This document shows positions 55,716 to 63,723 of a stretch of 64,000 nucleotides of DNA, one piece after another. Every line of letters begins with the position of its first letter. The stretch's first letter is position 1. The notes under the pieces were generated by a model, which saw nothing but the letters and a program-made list of their open reading frames with translations, was not told where the DNA came from and searched no databases. A program made the translations under genes and the position numbers. Location of the stretch: positions 496,001 to 560,000 of the forward strand of contig NZ_FNGI01000001.1 in assembly GCF_900102945.1 (NCBI RefSeq), given 5' to 3'. Origin of the DNA: Modicisalibacter muralis (GTDB taxonomy: Bacteria > Pseudomonadota > Gammaproteobacteria > Pseudomonadales > Halomonadaceae).

Positions 55716-55901
55716 GAACCACTGTATAAATGCCTGCACGGGCTCGGCGCCCCCAACGAATCGCTTCGTTACGCGGTGCTCGAATACTCACCTAACAATA
55801 TGTTATGTCTCGTCTTCTGTGCCCCGGGCGCCTCGCGACGTAGCGACGCCCGCATCATTTCGTTCGGCGATTTATTCAGCCATTCCTTAATGTGCTCGTT
55901 T

Positions 55902-56792
55902 CTAATCTTGCAACTGCCTCGCAAGGAAGTCGATGCCGGCTTCCATGGCGTTGTAGCGAGTCAGAAACGTGGTGATGTGGCCGCGAAAGCGTAGCAGGTA
56001 GAGTTCGCTGTAGATGCCTTGCTCGCGCAGGGCAGTGTAGAAATCCTTGGCGTGATCCGGTGGAACCAGATCGTCCCAGGTGCCGTGAAAGAGGAAAAAC
56101 GGCGGTGCCTGTGGGTGAATGTGTTTCATCGGCGAGGCTTGTGCGTATTGCAGGGGTACTTCAAGGCGGGTGCCGCCGAGAAACTCCACCACCAGCCGGC
56201 CATCGTCGAACTTGAACAGGTTGGTCGGCGTACCCCCGGCGATTACGGCATCGAGCCGTGTTCGTTCACCGCCGTAAGGGCGATCCACTGCCCCGCCTTG
56301 CCCCGCTACCACCGCCAGCAGGCTGACCAGGTGTGCCCCCGATGAATACCCCACGCCGGCGATGCGCGAAGTATCGATTCGCCATTCTTCCGACTGCCGG
56401 TGAATCCAATGCATGGCCTGCTGCAAATCATGAATCTGCGCCGGGAATTTATACTCCGGGGCGAAGCGGTAGCCGACATTGACGGTGACGAAGCCGCGTC
56501 GCGCCAGGCGTTCGGCAATCGGCGCCATGTCCTCGGGCGTGCGGCCCTGCCAGCCACCACCGTGCACCAGTAGCGCCACTGGGCGCTCCACCATATTGGA
56601 TGTTTCGGGTAGGTAGACATCCGCGAACAGCGGCTGTGGCCAGTCGGGTGACGTATAGCGCTGGTCTTCCAATACGCTGAACGAGAACTCTTCGGGGTAC
56701 GGTATCGTGGCTGGCGATTGCGGTTCGTTGAGATGGCGGACGCAGCCGCCGAGTGTGAGTAACAAGGCAGGGAGTATCCAAAGGGCGCGCAT
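55902..56792 (-). CDS. Lipoprotein alpha/beta hydrolase (esterase/lipase family)
   Basis: A 296-residue hydrolase with a lipobox (TLGGC, Cys17), so likely membrane-anchored. Motifs: oxyanion HGGG at 77-80, nucleophile Ser150 in GYSSG, acid in HGTWDDLVPPDHA, and base His in RFRGHIT. The HGGG and GxSxG layout is that of hormone-sensitive-lipase-like/kynurenine-formamidase-like esterases. The substrate is unknown. It stands between fliE and a c-di-GMP gene but has no visible link to motility. Confidence 0.85.
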   Translation of the reverse strand: MRALWILPALLLTLGGCVRHLNEPQSPATIPYPEEFSFSVLEDQRYTSPDWPQPLFADVYLPETSNMVERPVALLVHGGGWQGRTPEDMAPIAERLARRGFVTVNVGYRFAPEYKFPAQIHDLQQAMHWIHRQSEEWRIDTSRIAGVGYSSGAHLVSLLAVVAGQGGAVDRPYGGERTRLDAVIAGGTPTNLFKFDDGRLVVEFLGGTRLEVPLQYAQASPMKHIHPQAPPFFLFHGTWDDLVPPDHAKDFYTALREQGIYSELYLLRFRGHITTFLTRYNAMEAGIDFLARQLQD

Positions 56793-56903
56793 GACAACTC
56801 CATTGTTTTGCGGCTATCGATCCACGTTATCCACGGCTTCGAACAGGGCGGAGCGCTACTCGGGTGAAAAGGGCCTTGCGCTTGGCCTATCGGCCTTACG
56901 CTA

Positions 56904-59714
56904 CTACGCGCTATGCGTCCCTTTGGATTCATCGGGAGAGGGGGGAAGTGCCTCGGCAATGACCTGCAACGATGGGCTGGGGCGTGCCAGCAGATAGCCC
57001 TGGGCACGCGCGCAATTGAGCCGACGCAGAAAATCCAGTTGAGCCGGCGTCTCGATGCCCTCGGCGCACACATCGCGGCCGAAACCACGGCACAGCGTCA
57101 ACAGCGACTCGATGATCGCGCGATCCTCGGCGGAGTCGGGCAATCCGGCAATGAACGACTTGTCGATCTTGACCGTGTCGAAGGGAAATTGCTTGAGATG
57201 CGAGAGCGACGAGAAACCGGTGCCGAAATCATCGAGTGCGATATTCACGCCCCGTTCGTGCAGGGCTTCGAGTTGTTGTCCCACCCAATGCGGCGACTGG
57301 ATCAGCGCCGTTTCGGTAATCTCCAGCTCCAGGGCCGATGTTGGCAGGTCACGCCAACGCAATGCCGAAACTACATGGTCGGCCAGTTGCGCATCGTCCA
57401 TCAGTTGGATGGCGCTGACATTGACGCTGACGAAGAAGCCTTCCGGCAATTGATCGCGTGCCGAGACCAGATGATCGAGTGCCTGATCGATGATCCAGCG
57501 GCCCACTTCGACCATCATTCCACTCTCTTCGAGAATCGGGATGAAGACATCGGGGCCGATGGCGCCAAGCTCTTCGTCCTTCCAGCGCAGTAGCGCTTCG
57601 GCGCCGATAGGGCATGAAAGATCGTTCAGTGCCCATTGCGGCTGAAAATGCAGCGTGAAGTCGCCGCGAGCGAAAGCGCCTGAAAGACGGCGTTCGATCG
57701 ATTGATGGCGGCTGGCTTCATCGAGCATGCCGCTCAGATATTGGCGCACGCGGTTGCGACCCTGACGCTTGGCGCGTACCAGCGCGGCATTGGCGCGTCG
57801 CAGCAACTCCTCGGCAGTGACTTGGCCGCAGCAGACTACCGCCACGCCGATACTGACGGTCAACTGCAAGCCTTCGACGGCTTCGAAGCGATGCTGTTCG
57901 ACCTGTTGGCGAAGCCAGTCGGCGAGGAGAAAGGCGTTGCTATCCTGGGCGATATTGACATTGATCGCGAACTCATCGCCGCTCAGGCGTCCCAACAATG
58001 CCTCGGGATAGCTTGCCAGAGCGAGGGTCAGACGCTGTGCCAGTTCGCAGAGAATGGTGTCCGCGAGCGCGGTACCGTGCGCGTCATTGAGCCGCTTGAA
58101 GCGATCGATGCCGCAGATCAGGACCATCTGCAAGGGTGCCGGATCGTCGCGGCGTGGCGCATTGAGCATCAGCGCTTGCAAGAAACCGGCGCGATTCAAC
58201 TGGCGTGTCAGCGAGTCATGATGGGTGATCCAGTCGATTTCGCGTTGTGCCTCGAGGGTTTCGCGCAGATCGCGAGCGACGATGATGTAGTTGGTTCGCC
58301 CGCTGTCGTCGTGGCGTATGCGCTGGACGACCGCCTGGACGGGTAGCGGTTCGTTGTTGCGCCGACGTAGCGTGGCGTTCAGGCGGACCAGGCGCTGTTG
58401 GCCGTTGCGCAGCGGCGCCAGTCGCTCGTCGAGCTCGCCGGCGCTGAGTGAGTCGAGCAGCTTGGCGGGTGGCATCCCAATCAATTCTTCTTTGCTATAG
58501 CCGAGTTGTTCTAGCGCTCCCTGATTGCAGTAGATAAAACGCTGCGATTGCTCATCGAAAATCAGAATCAGGTCGAGGGTCGCATCGAGCGTTGCCCTGA
58601 ACTCCTCGAGCTTCGCATGCAGCGCGGCTTTTTCCGATTCCGCGTATAGCGAGGCGAGCAGGCTGCCGCCGATGTTCATCAGTGGCTTGAGCAGGCGCCT
58701 GGCGCGTTCGGGATTGAAGTGCGTGCGCCGATTGGCCATCAGCAGCATGCCGACGCCCCGACCGTCATTCATGAAAGGAACCATCAGTGCGTTGCGCAAC
58801 GTCGGGTGGCTGGCGGGCAAGTCGTGGGGATGTATCTGGGCAAGGTCGTCTTCGCTGAAGATCTGGATTTCGGGAAGCGAGAGGCGGCCATCGACCAGTG
58901 CATTCATGCGTTCCAGGTTCAGACGACGCCCGCCATGCATGAAAAATTTTTGACCCTGCGATGTCACGTCGCCCAGCGACATGCCCAGGATATCGAGATA
59001 TGCGCCTTTTTCCTGTTGCTTGATTTCTCCGACGAGACCGTATTCACACTCCGTCAGCCGTAGCAGATCGTCGAGTAGTTCGAGCAGCACCAGTCGTGGT
59101 GGGGTACCGGCGATGTGGCGCTGCTCGGCACGGTTGATCACCGCGCCGATGCTTTGAACCAACGCCTCTTCGCTGTCGGGTATCAGCAGCTCGGGCTGGT
59201 GCCGACGGTGAGCGATTTCCAGGGTGGTCAGCCGGGCCAGGCTTTTCAGCGTGTCGCGTTCCTTGCTACTCAGGACGCGAGGACGATCGCTGGTAATGCA
59301 GAACGTGCCCAGCGGCATGTTGTCCGGGCCGTGAATCGGCGCGCCTGCATAGAAGCGGATATGCGGCGGACCGGTGACCAACGGGCTATCGGCGAAACGG
59401 GAATCGTGGCGTGCGTCTTCGACCACCATGACGCTATCGCTGCTCAAGGAATGGGCGCAGAACGAGTGCTCCACCGGCGTTTCACGAATCGTCAGCCCAT
59501 TGACCGATTTGAACCATACGCGTTGTTCGTCGACCAGGCTGATCAGCGCGATGGGCACTTCGAATAAGCGGCAGGCGAGGCGCGTCAGGGCATCGAAACG
59601 CTCCTCGAAAGGGGTGTCCAGTAGACGCGTCGACTCCAGCGCCGCGAGCCGTGAGCGATCCTTGACTCCGGGCTGCGGCCGGGAAGAGCGATTAGGATGG
59701 TCGCGATGTGTCAT
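56904..59714 (-). CDS. GAF-GAF-PAS-GGDEF-EAL protein, probable c-di-GMP phosphodiesterase
   Basis: A 936-residue soluble protein: GAF domain at about 25-170 (LDTPFEERFDALTRLACRLFEVPIALISLV, split), a second GAF-like region at about 190-350, a PAS domain at about 370-480, GGDEF at about 490-650, and EAL at about 665-915. The GGDEF site reads LSGDEF, a degenerate first residue; the EAL site is intact (GAEALLRWK). Net breakdown of cyclic-di-GMP, favouring motility, is therefore more likely than synthesis. A sigma28-type promoter stands upstream, tying it to late flagellar expression. Confidence 0.9.
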   Translation of the reverse strand: MTHRDHPNRSSRPQPGVKDRSRLAALESTRLLDTPFEERFDALTRLACRLFEVPIALISLVDEQRVWFKSVNGLTIRETPVEHSFCAHSLSSDSVMVVEDARHDSRFADSPLVTGPPHIRFYAGAPIHGPDNMPLGTFCITSDRPRVLSSKERDTLKSLARLTTLEIAHRRHQPELLIPDSEEALVQSIGAVINRAEQRHIAGTPPRLVLLELLDDLLRLTECEYGLVGEIKQQEKGAYLDILGMSLGDVTSQGQKFFMHGGRRLNLERMNALVDGRLSLPEIQIFSEDDLAQIHPHDLPASHPTLRNALMVPFMNDGRGVGMLLMANRRTHFNPERARRLLKPLMNIGGSLLASLYAESEKAALHAKLEEFRATLDATLDLILIFDEQSQRFIYCNQGALEQLGYSKEELIGMPPAKLLDSLSAGELDERLAPLRNGQQRLVRLNATLRRRNNEPLPVQAVVQRIRHDDSGRTNYIIVARDLRETLEAQREIDWITHHDSLTRQLNRAGFLQALMLNAPRRDDPAPLQMVLICGIDRFKRLNDAHGTALADTILCELAQRLTLALASYPEALLGRLSGDEFAINVNIAQDSNAFLLADWLRQQVEQHRFEAVEGLQLTVSIGVAVVCCGQVTAEELLRRANAALVRAKRQGRNRVRQYLSGMLDEASRHQSIERRLSGAFARGDFTLHFQPQWALNDLSCPIGAEALLRWKDEELGAIGPDVFIPILEESGMMVEVGRWIIDQALDHLVSARDQLPEGFFVSVNVSAIQLMDDAQLADHVVSALRWRDLPTSALELEITETALIQSPHWVGQQLEALHERGVNIALDDFGTGFSSLSHLKQFPFDTVKIDKSFIAGLPDSAEDRAIIESLLTLCRGFGRDVCAEGIETPAQLDFLRRLNCARAQGYLLARPSPSLQVIAEALPPSPDESKGTHSA

Positions 59715-59797
59715 TACTCTGCCTGGTCGTGGAGCTATCCAGCGTTCAATGCTCCTGATGTGCTTTGCTCGATACGTTCATGTGTATCTAACAGGAG

Positions 59798-59824
59798 TTA
59801 TCGGCAGTGTCGTCGAAAATCTTA
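59798..59824 (-). promoter_or_regulatory. Sigma28-type promoter of the GGDEF-EAL gene
   Basis: Minus strand: TAAGATTT (59824-59817), 11 bases, GCCGATAA (59805-59798). The -10 is perfect, the -35 matches six of eight, and the spacing is exact. It lies 83 bases before the start codon. Confidence 0.7.
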
Positions 59825-59875
59825 GCTCCGGCTATCCGACTTTCGCAATGGCGACAACACTTTACGACTTTTCGA

Positions 59876-60256
59876 TCAGACTTGGTGCTGAATCAAACGG
59901 CCTTGCAAGCGCTCCAGGGATTCGGCGATACGCAGCACTTCCTCGCTGGGAATCTGACGAATCACCTCGCCGCTTTCACGATCGACGATGCGTGTAACGA
60001 CCCGGCTACCGAATTCCTGAAGATGAAATTCCACGCCGTAGTGGCGCATCGCTTCGTTGATACGCTGGACGGGTTCGACCAACTCGCCGGGAGAGGTCTC
60101 GGCGGCCTGGGTATTGCTCTGTGCCTGGCTCGCGGCACTGCCGGGCGGTGCCGGTAGGTGAGCGAGCGCGTTTTCCAGGCGTTGGCGGGGCGTCATGTTG
60201 GTGGCGGGCGATGTGCTGGACGACGCTGAGGTAGCGTCGTTGATCGGTGAGTTCAT
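59876..60256 (-). CDS. flaG: FlaG family protein
   Basis: A 126-residue protein with a disordered N-terminal half and the FlaG domain at about 60-120 (EPVQRINEAMRHYGVEFHLQEFGSRVVTRIVD, split; SGEVIRQIPSEEVLRIAESLERL). FlaG proteins affect filament length in polar-flagellate bacteria; the exact mechanism is unclear. It lies 62 bases after a nuclease-like gene, and both are probably transcribed from the sigma28-type promoter at 60897-60923. Confidence 0.88.
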   Translation of the reverse strand: MNSPINDATSASSSTSPATNMTPRQRLENALAHLPAPPGSAASQAQSNTQAAETSPGELVEPVQRINEAMRHYGVEFHLQEFGSRVVTRIVDRESGEVIRQIPSEEVLRIAESLERLQGRLIQHQV

Positions 60257-60318
60257 TGCGTTGTTCCCTGTAGTGATTCGCGATCGTTATTATTGTCGTG
60301 CCACGATGGCTCGTTGGT

Positions 60319-60798
60319 TCATTGCATGATTTCGATGCGATTGTTGTCGATGTCATCGTCGACGCCGATAGTCAGTAAAACGGCGTACGCATAGCCAATT
60401 TGCGCCTTGTAGGCTTTCAGTTTCTTGATGTCCTGATGCTTGCCAAAATCGTTGGTGCTTTTGCTGAGCTCGATGGCGGCGAGGTTCTGCGAGGTGCCAC
60501 GCTTGTGGATGACGATATCCGGGTAGATCGTGCGCGCCTCGGTTGCTGCCGTATCCGTGGTGGCAATGATGTGATTCATGTGCTTGCCGAACGAATCCCA
60601 GCAGTTGTATTCGCAATCGACGTCCCAATCGGAAAATACCGATTGGAGATGCATTGCCAGTCTGAAGGAGATTGCCCGTTCATTGGCGGCTTTTCTGAGG
60701 ATGTAGGTGTCCCTCTCGGTCAGCGTATGCAGCGCCTGATCGAGGTGTTCCAGAAAAGCGGTTTCCGATGTCGTTCTGATGGCTTGTAATGATGTCAT
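60319..60798 (-). CDS. Degenerate PD-(D/E)XK nuclease-like protein
   Basis: A 159-residue protein with the order seen in a nuclease-like family: E40 in NERAISFRLAMHL, then DCEYN, then PDIVIHKRG with D94, then AAIELSKS with E110. In relatives I recall, the last motif is E-x-K-K; here position 112 is serine, so a catalytic lysine seems missing, although K113 is next to it. No signal peptide or membrane helix. The ATG at 60798 was chosen; a TTG seven codons earlier is possible. Base composition is lower in GC than its neighbours, suggesting acquisition. It lies between a sigma28-type promoter and flaG. Function unknown. Confidence 0.6.
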   Translation of the reverse strand: MTSLQAIRTTSETAFLEHLDQALHTLTERDTYILRKAANERAISFRLAMHLQSVFSDWDVDCEYNCWDSFGKHMNHIIATTDTAATEARTIYPDIVIHKRGTSQNLAAIELSKSTNDFGKHQDIKKLKAYKAQIGYAYAVLLTIGVDDDIDNNRIEIMQ

Positions 60799-60896
60799 CG
60801 GTTGTCTCGCTAACGTCAAATAAATGGCGAGTCACAAGGGCAAATGCGCGAGGCTTCGTTGCCAAGCCAGTCGACCAATAAGACTCCTTTGGAGCG

Positions 60897-60923
60897 TTAT
60901 CGGCCGCTTATGAAAAATATTTA
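60897..60923 (-). promoter_or_regulatory. Sigma28-type promoter upstream of the nuclease-like gene and flaG
   Basis: Minus strand: TAAATATT (60923-60916), 11 bases, GCCGATAA (60904-60897). The -10 is perfect, the -35 matches six of eight, spacing exact. The next gene downstream is the nuclease-like gene (start 60798), then flaG. Confidence 0.7.
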
Positions 60924-60971
60924 ACCTGGGTTATGGATAAAATCGCAAAACCCTGCATAGGAGGGGGTGGC

Positions 60972-60987
60972 TGCGCCAAGCGGCGCA
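60972..60987 (-). terminator. Short hairpin after the SprA-like gene
   Basis: TGCGCC (60972-60977) and GGCGCA (60982-60987) form a 6-bp stem with a four-base loop, 21 bases past the stop of the SprA-like gene. No T-run, so a weak candidate. Confidence 0.35.
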
Positions 60988-61007
60988 TGGAGAAGTCAAC
61001 AAATCCG

Positions 61008-61916
61008 TCAGGCCATGGCCCACAGTGGATCGGCGCTGGGTACGTATTGCGAAAGGCCCGGTGCCATTGACTGGTAGGTCTGTACGGCCTTGTTGGATTC
61101 GCTCTGTGCTGTCTGGGAGGTGTCCTGCGACTGCTGGGTCGTCGATTGTGTCGCGGCGAATAGGGGCGACGCGGTGGTGGTGCTCTCTATACTAACCGCG
61201 TCTTCACTGTTCGATGCCTCGCGGCGTTGTAGCGCAAGTTCCAACTGCGCGGCCATCATGGTTTGGCTCGCCTGAGCGGCGATGGCACGGTCCTGGGCGG
61301 AGGGCTCGGCCGGGGCCAGCGCCGCTGCGCGAACCTTGCGCATCTTTTCGATGGTTGCCTGTGGGTCGCCAGGGACGGCGCCGACATCGATCGGGACTTC
61401 CCCGGCTACGGCATAGCGTCCGCCATCCGGGCCGCGCTCGAAGGTATAGCTGGCCCCACCGGCGAATTGGCCGCCGACGACCTGATGAGCGAGTTCGTGG
61501 TTGCGAACTTCCCGGTCGCGAACCTGGAGGCTCTTCAACTCAGTGATATCTTCCGGCGCCAGGGCCTGGCCATTCGCGCCCTTGGGGGCGGTGGGGTCCT
61601 GGCTGGCGCCTTGCCTATCCTGCTCGCCGGTATCGGTAGCTTCCTGATCGGTGCGTTGTGCGCCATCAGCCGATGCGTTGCGGGCGCTTGCCGTTGACGC
61701 TTCATTGCCTTCCGCTCTGGCGGCGTTTTCGGTTGCGGCCGGTGCCCGGGGATCGTCGGCGTTGTTCGTCAGTGGCGGTTGGATGCCGGTCACTTGGGGA
61801 AGAGGCGCCTGCCTGGTGTCGCTCGGGCGGGCGGACGAAGCGATCGAGGCGACGCCGTTCGACTCGCTGGGCCGTGCCACGTAAGGCATGTAGGAAAGAA
61901 CGGGAGCGATCTGCAT
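61008..61916 (-). CDS. SprA-related putative metallopeptidase (HExxH)
   Basis: A 302-residue protein of the SprA-related family. A low-complexity N-terminal half leads to the zinc-peptidase-like motif NHELAHQVVGGQFAG (H140, E141, H144) and the family stretch ASYTFERGPDGGRYAVAGEVPIDV (split), followed by an A/Q-rich helical tail. The ATG at 61916 was chosen: codons between it and an upstream ATG (61982) are A/T-rich and unlike coding sequence here. No signal peptide is clear. Activity and substrate are unknown. Confidence 0.72.
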   Translation of the reverse strand: MQIAPVLSYMPYVARPSESNGVASIASSARPSDTRQAPLPQVTGIQPPLTNNADDPRAPAATENAARAEGNEASTASARNASADGAQRTDQEATDTGEQDRQGASQDPTAPKGANGQALAPEDITELKSLQVRDREVRNHELAHQVVGGQFAGGASYTFERGPDGGRYAVAGEVPIDVGAVPGDPQATIEKMRKVRAAALAPAEPSAQDRAIAAQASQTMMAAQLELALQRREASNSEDAVSIESTTTASPLFAATQSTTQQSQDTSQTAQSESNKAVQTYQSMAPGLSQYVPSADPLWAMA

Positions 61917-62020
61917 GACCGGTTTGTCGTCTTTTGTGTGAAGAACTAAAGTATTGTCCAGATCAAGCGTTTTTAGCAACATCGCTTAATCCACGCTGAC
62001 GGCCCTGATGACCTGCCTGT

Positions 62021-62239
62021 ATGAATAGCCTCGATGTAACGATCAAACTGTCGGCCGCCCAGTGCCTGGCGCATTATCAGGGGCGTACCCAGCAGGTCTA
62101 TGTGTATAGCCTGGATGGCCGAAGGGTGGTGTTTCCCGCCAGGGCGTTACGTCATATCGTCACGCATGAGGGCATCGATGGCGTTTTTCGGCTGTATTAC
62201 AGCGATGCCGGCCAGTTCGAGTCGATCGTGGCGTTGTAG
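62021..62239 (+). CDS. DUF2835 family protein
   Basis: A 72-residue protein of unknown function. The family pattern LSAAQCLAHYQGRTQQVYV, then DGRRVVFPARALRHIVTHEGIDGVFRLYY (split), is clear. It is divergent from the SprA-like gene and converges on an orphan HigA-type gene. Confidence 0.75.
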   Translation: MNSLDVTIKLSAAQCLAHYQGRTQQVYVYSLDGRRVVFPARALRHIVTHEGIDGVFRLYYSDAGQFESIVAL

Positions 62240-62276
62240 AAGGGGCCCCGGTCAACCACGGGAAAGCAGGATATCG

Positions 62277-62594
62277 TCAAACGGCGGTTGCCACGGGATG
62301 CGCTCGCTCGATTCGCTGGCGACGCTTGGGATCGTGAAGCGCTTCCCATAAATCGTTGTCGTGCTGCAGTTTCAGCCAGAATTCGGCGGAGTTGCCGAAG
62401 ACTCGCGAGAGCATGAGCGCGGTGTCGGCGGTAATCACGCGGCGGTTGCGACACACCTCGTTGACCAGCCGGCGCTGAATACCCATGGCTTGGGCCAGTT
62501 GCGTCTGGTTGATCCCCATGGGTTTCATGAATTCCTCGATTAGCGTTTCACCCACGCTAGTGGGCCGTTCATACGATCTGCTCATGTCGGTCAT
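62277..62594 (-). CDS. HigA/VapI-type helix-turn-helix protein, orphan
   Basis: A 105-residue Xre-family protein of the HigA addiction-module antidote type: PTSVGETLIEEFMKPMGINQTQLAQAMG (split), then helix-turn-helix ITADTALMLSRVFGNSAEFWLKLQHDND (split). No HigB (RelE-like) toxin frame is next to it: asparaginase lies upstream and DUF2835 downstream on the other strand. It may be a stand-alone regulator or what is left of a module. Start at 62594 or 62585. Confidence 0.8.
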   Translation of the reverse strand: MTDMSRSYERPTSVGETLIEEFMKPMGINQTQLAQAMGIQRRLVNEVCRNRRVITADTALMLSRVFGNSAEFWLKLQHDNDLWEALHDPKRRQRIERAHPVATAV

Positions 62595-62628
62595 CTGTCG
62601 ATATGTTCATGGGCCCGTTTATTAAGCT

Positions 62629-63666
62629 TTAGCGCTCCCCGACCAGCGATGCCAGGAATCGTTGACGTCTATCGGCTTCGCCGATCGGCTGGGCGAGCAG
62701 GTGGACCAGCTTGGTAATCGCGGCCTCGGGAGTCATGGCGTCGCCGGAGAGTACGCCGGCATCGATAAGACCGCATCCGGCGGCATAAGTGCCGATCGAG
62801 ACCGGCCCATATGGGCATTGGCTGATCGCGGCGAGCAGCTTGCCTTCGCCGCTGGCCTGGGCGAGCGTACCGAGAATCGCCGGATCTTCCGCAACGTTGC
62901 CGCTACCCCATACTTCCAGTAAGGCGCCATGCACCCCGTCGTCGAGCAGCCAGGCGTTCAGCAGGCGTGAAGACATGCCCGGCCACAGCGCGACACGCAC
63001 CACGGGTGAGTCGCCGAGCACGGCGTAGTCGGCCATTTCGAAGCGTGGCAGGCCGCGTTGTTGTACCTGAAGGCCACGCGAGGGGTAAAGCACCGGAGAG
63101 CCATCGACCATTTCGCCGAGTAGCGGATAATTGGGGCTGACGAAGCCATCGAAGGCGTGGGTATCCCATTTGCGGGTGCGCGTGCCACGGGTGAGCTTGC
63201 CGGAAAAGCAGACGGCGACTTCCTGAAGCGCGGGTTGCGCGGCGAAGCGCAGCGCGGCTTCGACATTGGCCAGGGCGTCGCTGTTATCGGCTTCCAGCGG
63301 TCGTTGGGCGCCACTCACTACCACCGCCTTGTCGATGCCTTGCAACTGGTAGGCGAGGCTGGCGGCGCTCCAGGCCAGGGTGTCGGTGCCATGCAGTACG
63401 ACGAAGCCGGAATAATCGTTGTATCGCTTGGCGATGTCACCGGCGAGGCGCTGCCAATCGGTGGGGGTGGCGGCACTGGAATCGATCGGATCGGGATATT
63501 CGAGTATTTCGAAAGGAGGTAACGAGGCTTGGCGCGCGGGCGGCAGCGTGGCGAGCGCGACGCGCAGGCGGCTCTCGAAGTCGCCGCCCGGAACCAGGCC
63601 ATTGTCGCTGGGTAGCATGCCCAGCGTTCCGCCCGAGTAAATGACCAGTAGCTCCGCCTCGTCCAT
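62629..63666 (-). CDS. Type I (cytoplasmic) L-asparaginase
   Basis: A 345-residue amidohydrolase without a signal peptide. The first catalytic threonine is in IYSGGTLGM (residues 9-17) and the second in VLHGTDTLAWSA. Length and lack of a leader point to the AnsA-like cytoplasmic form. It hydrolyses asparagine to aspartate and ammonia. The ATG at 63666 is preceded by AAGGAGCGACGCG. Upstream lies a MarR-like gene on the same strand. Confidence 0.88.
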   Translation of the reverse strand: MDEAELLVIYSGGTLGMLPSDNGLVPGGDFESRLRVALATLPPARQASLPPFEILEYPDPIDSSAATPTDWQRLAGDIAKRYNDYSGFVVLHGTDTLAWSAASLAYQLQGIDKAVVVSGAQRPLEADNSDALANVEAALRFAAQPALQEVAVCFSGKLTRGTRTRKWDTHAFDGFVSPNYPLLGEMVDGSPVLYPSRGLQVQQRGLPRFEMADYAVLGDSPVVRVALWPGMSSRLLNAWLLDDGVHGALLEVWGSGNVAEDPAILGTLAQASGEGKLLAAISQCPYGPVSIGTYAAGCGLIDAGVLSGDAMTPEAAITKLVHLLAQPIGEADRRQRFLASLVGER

Positions 63667-63723
63667 CGCGTCGCTCCTTATGCATGATAAAGGGCGCCAA
63701 TGATAGCCGAGGAGCGACCGACA

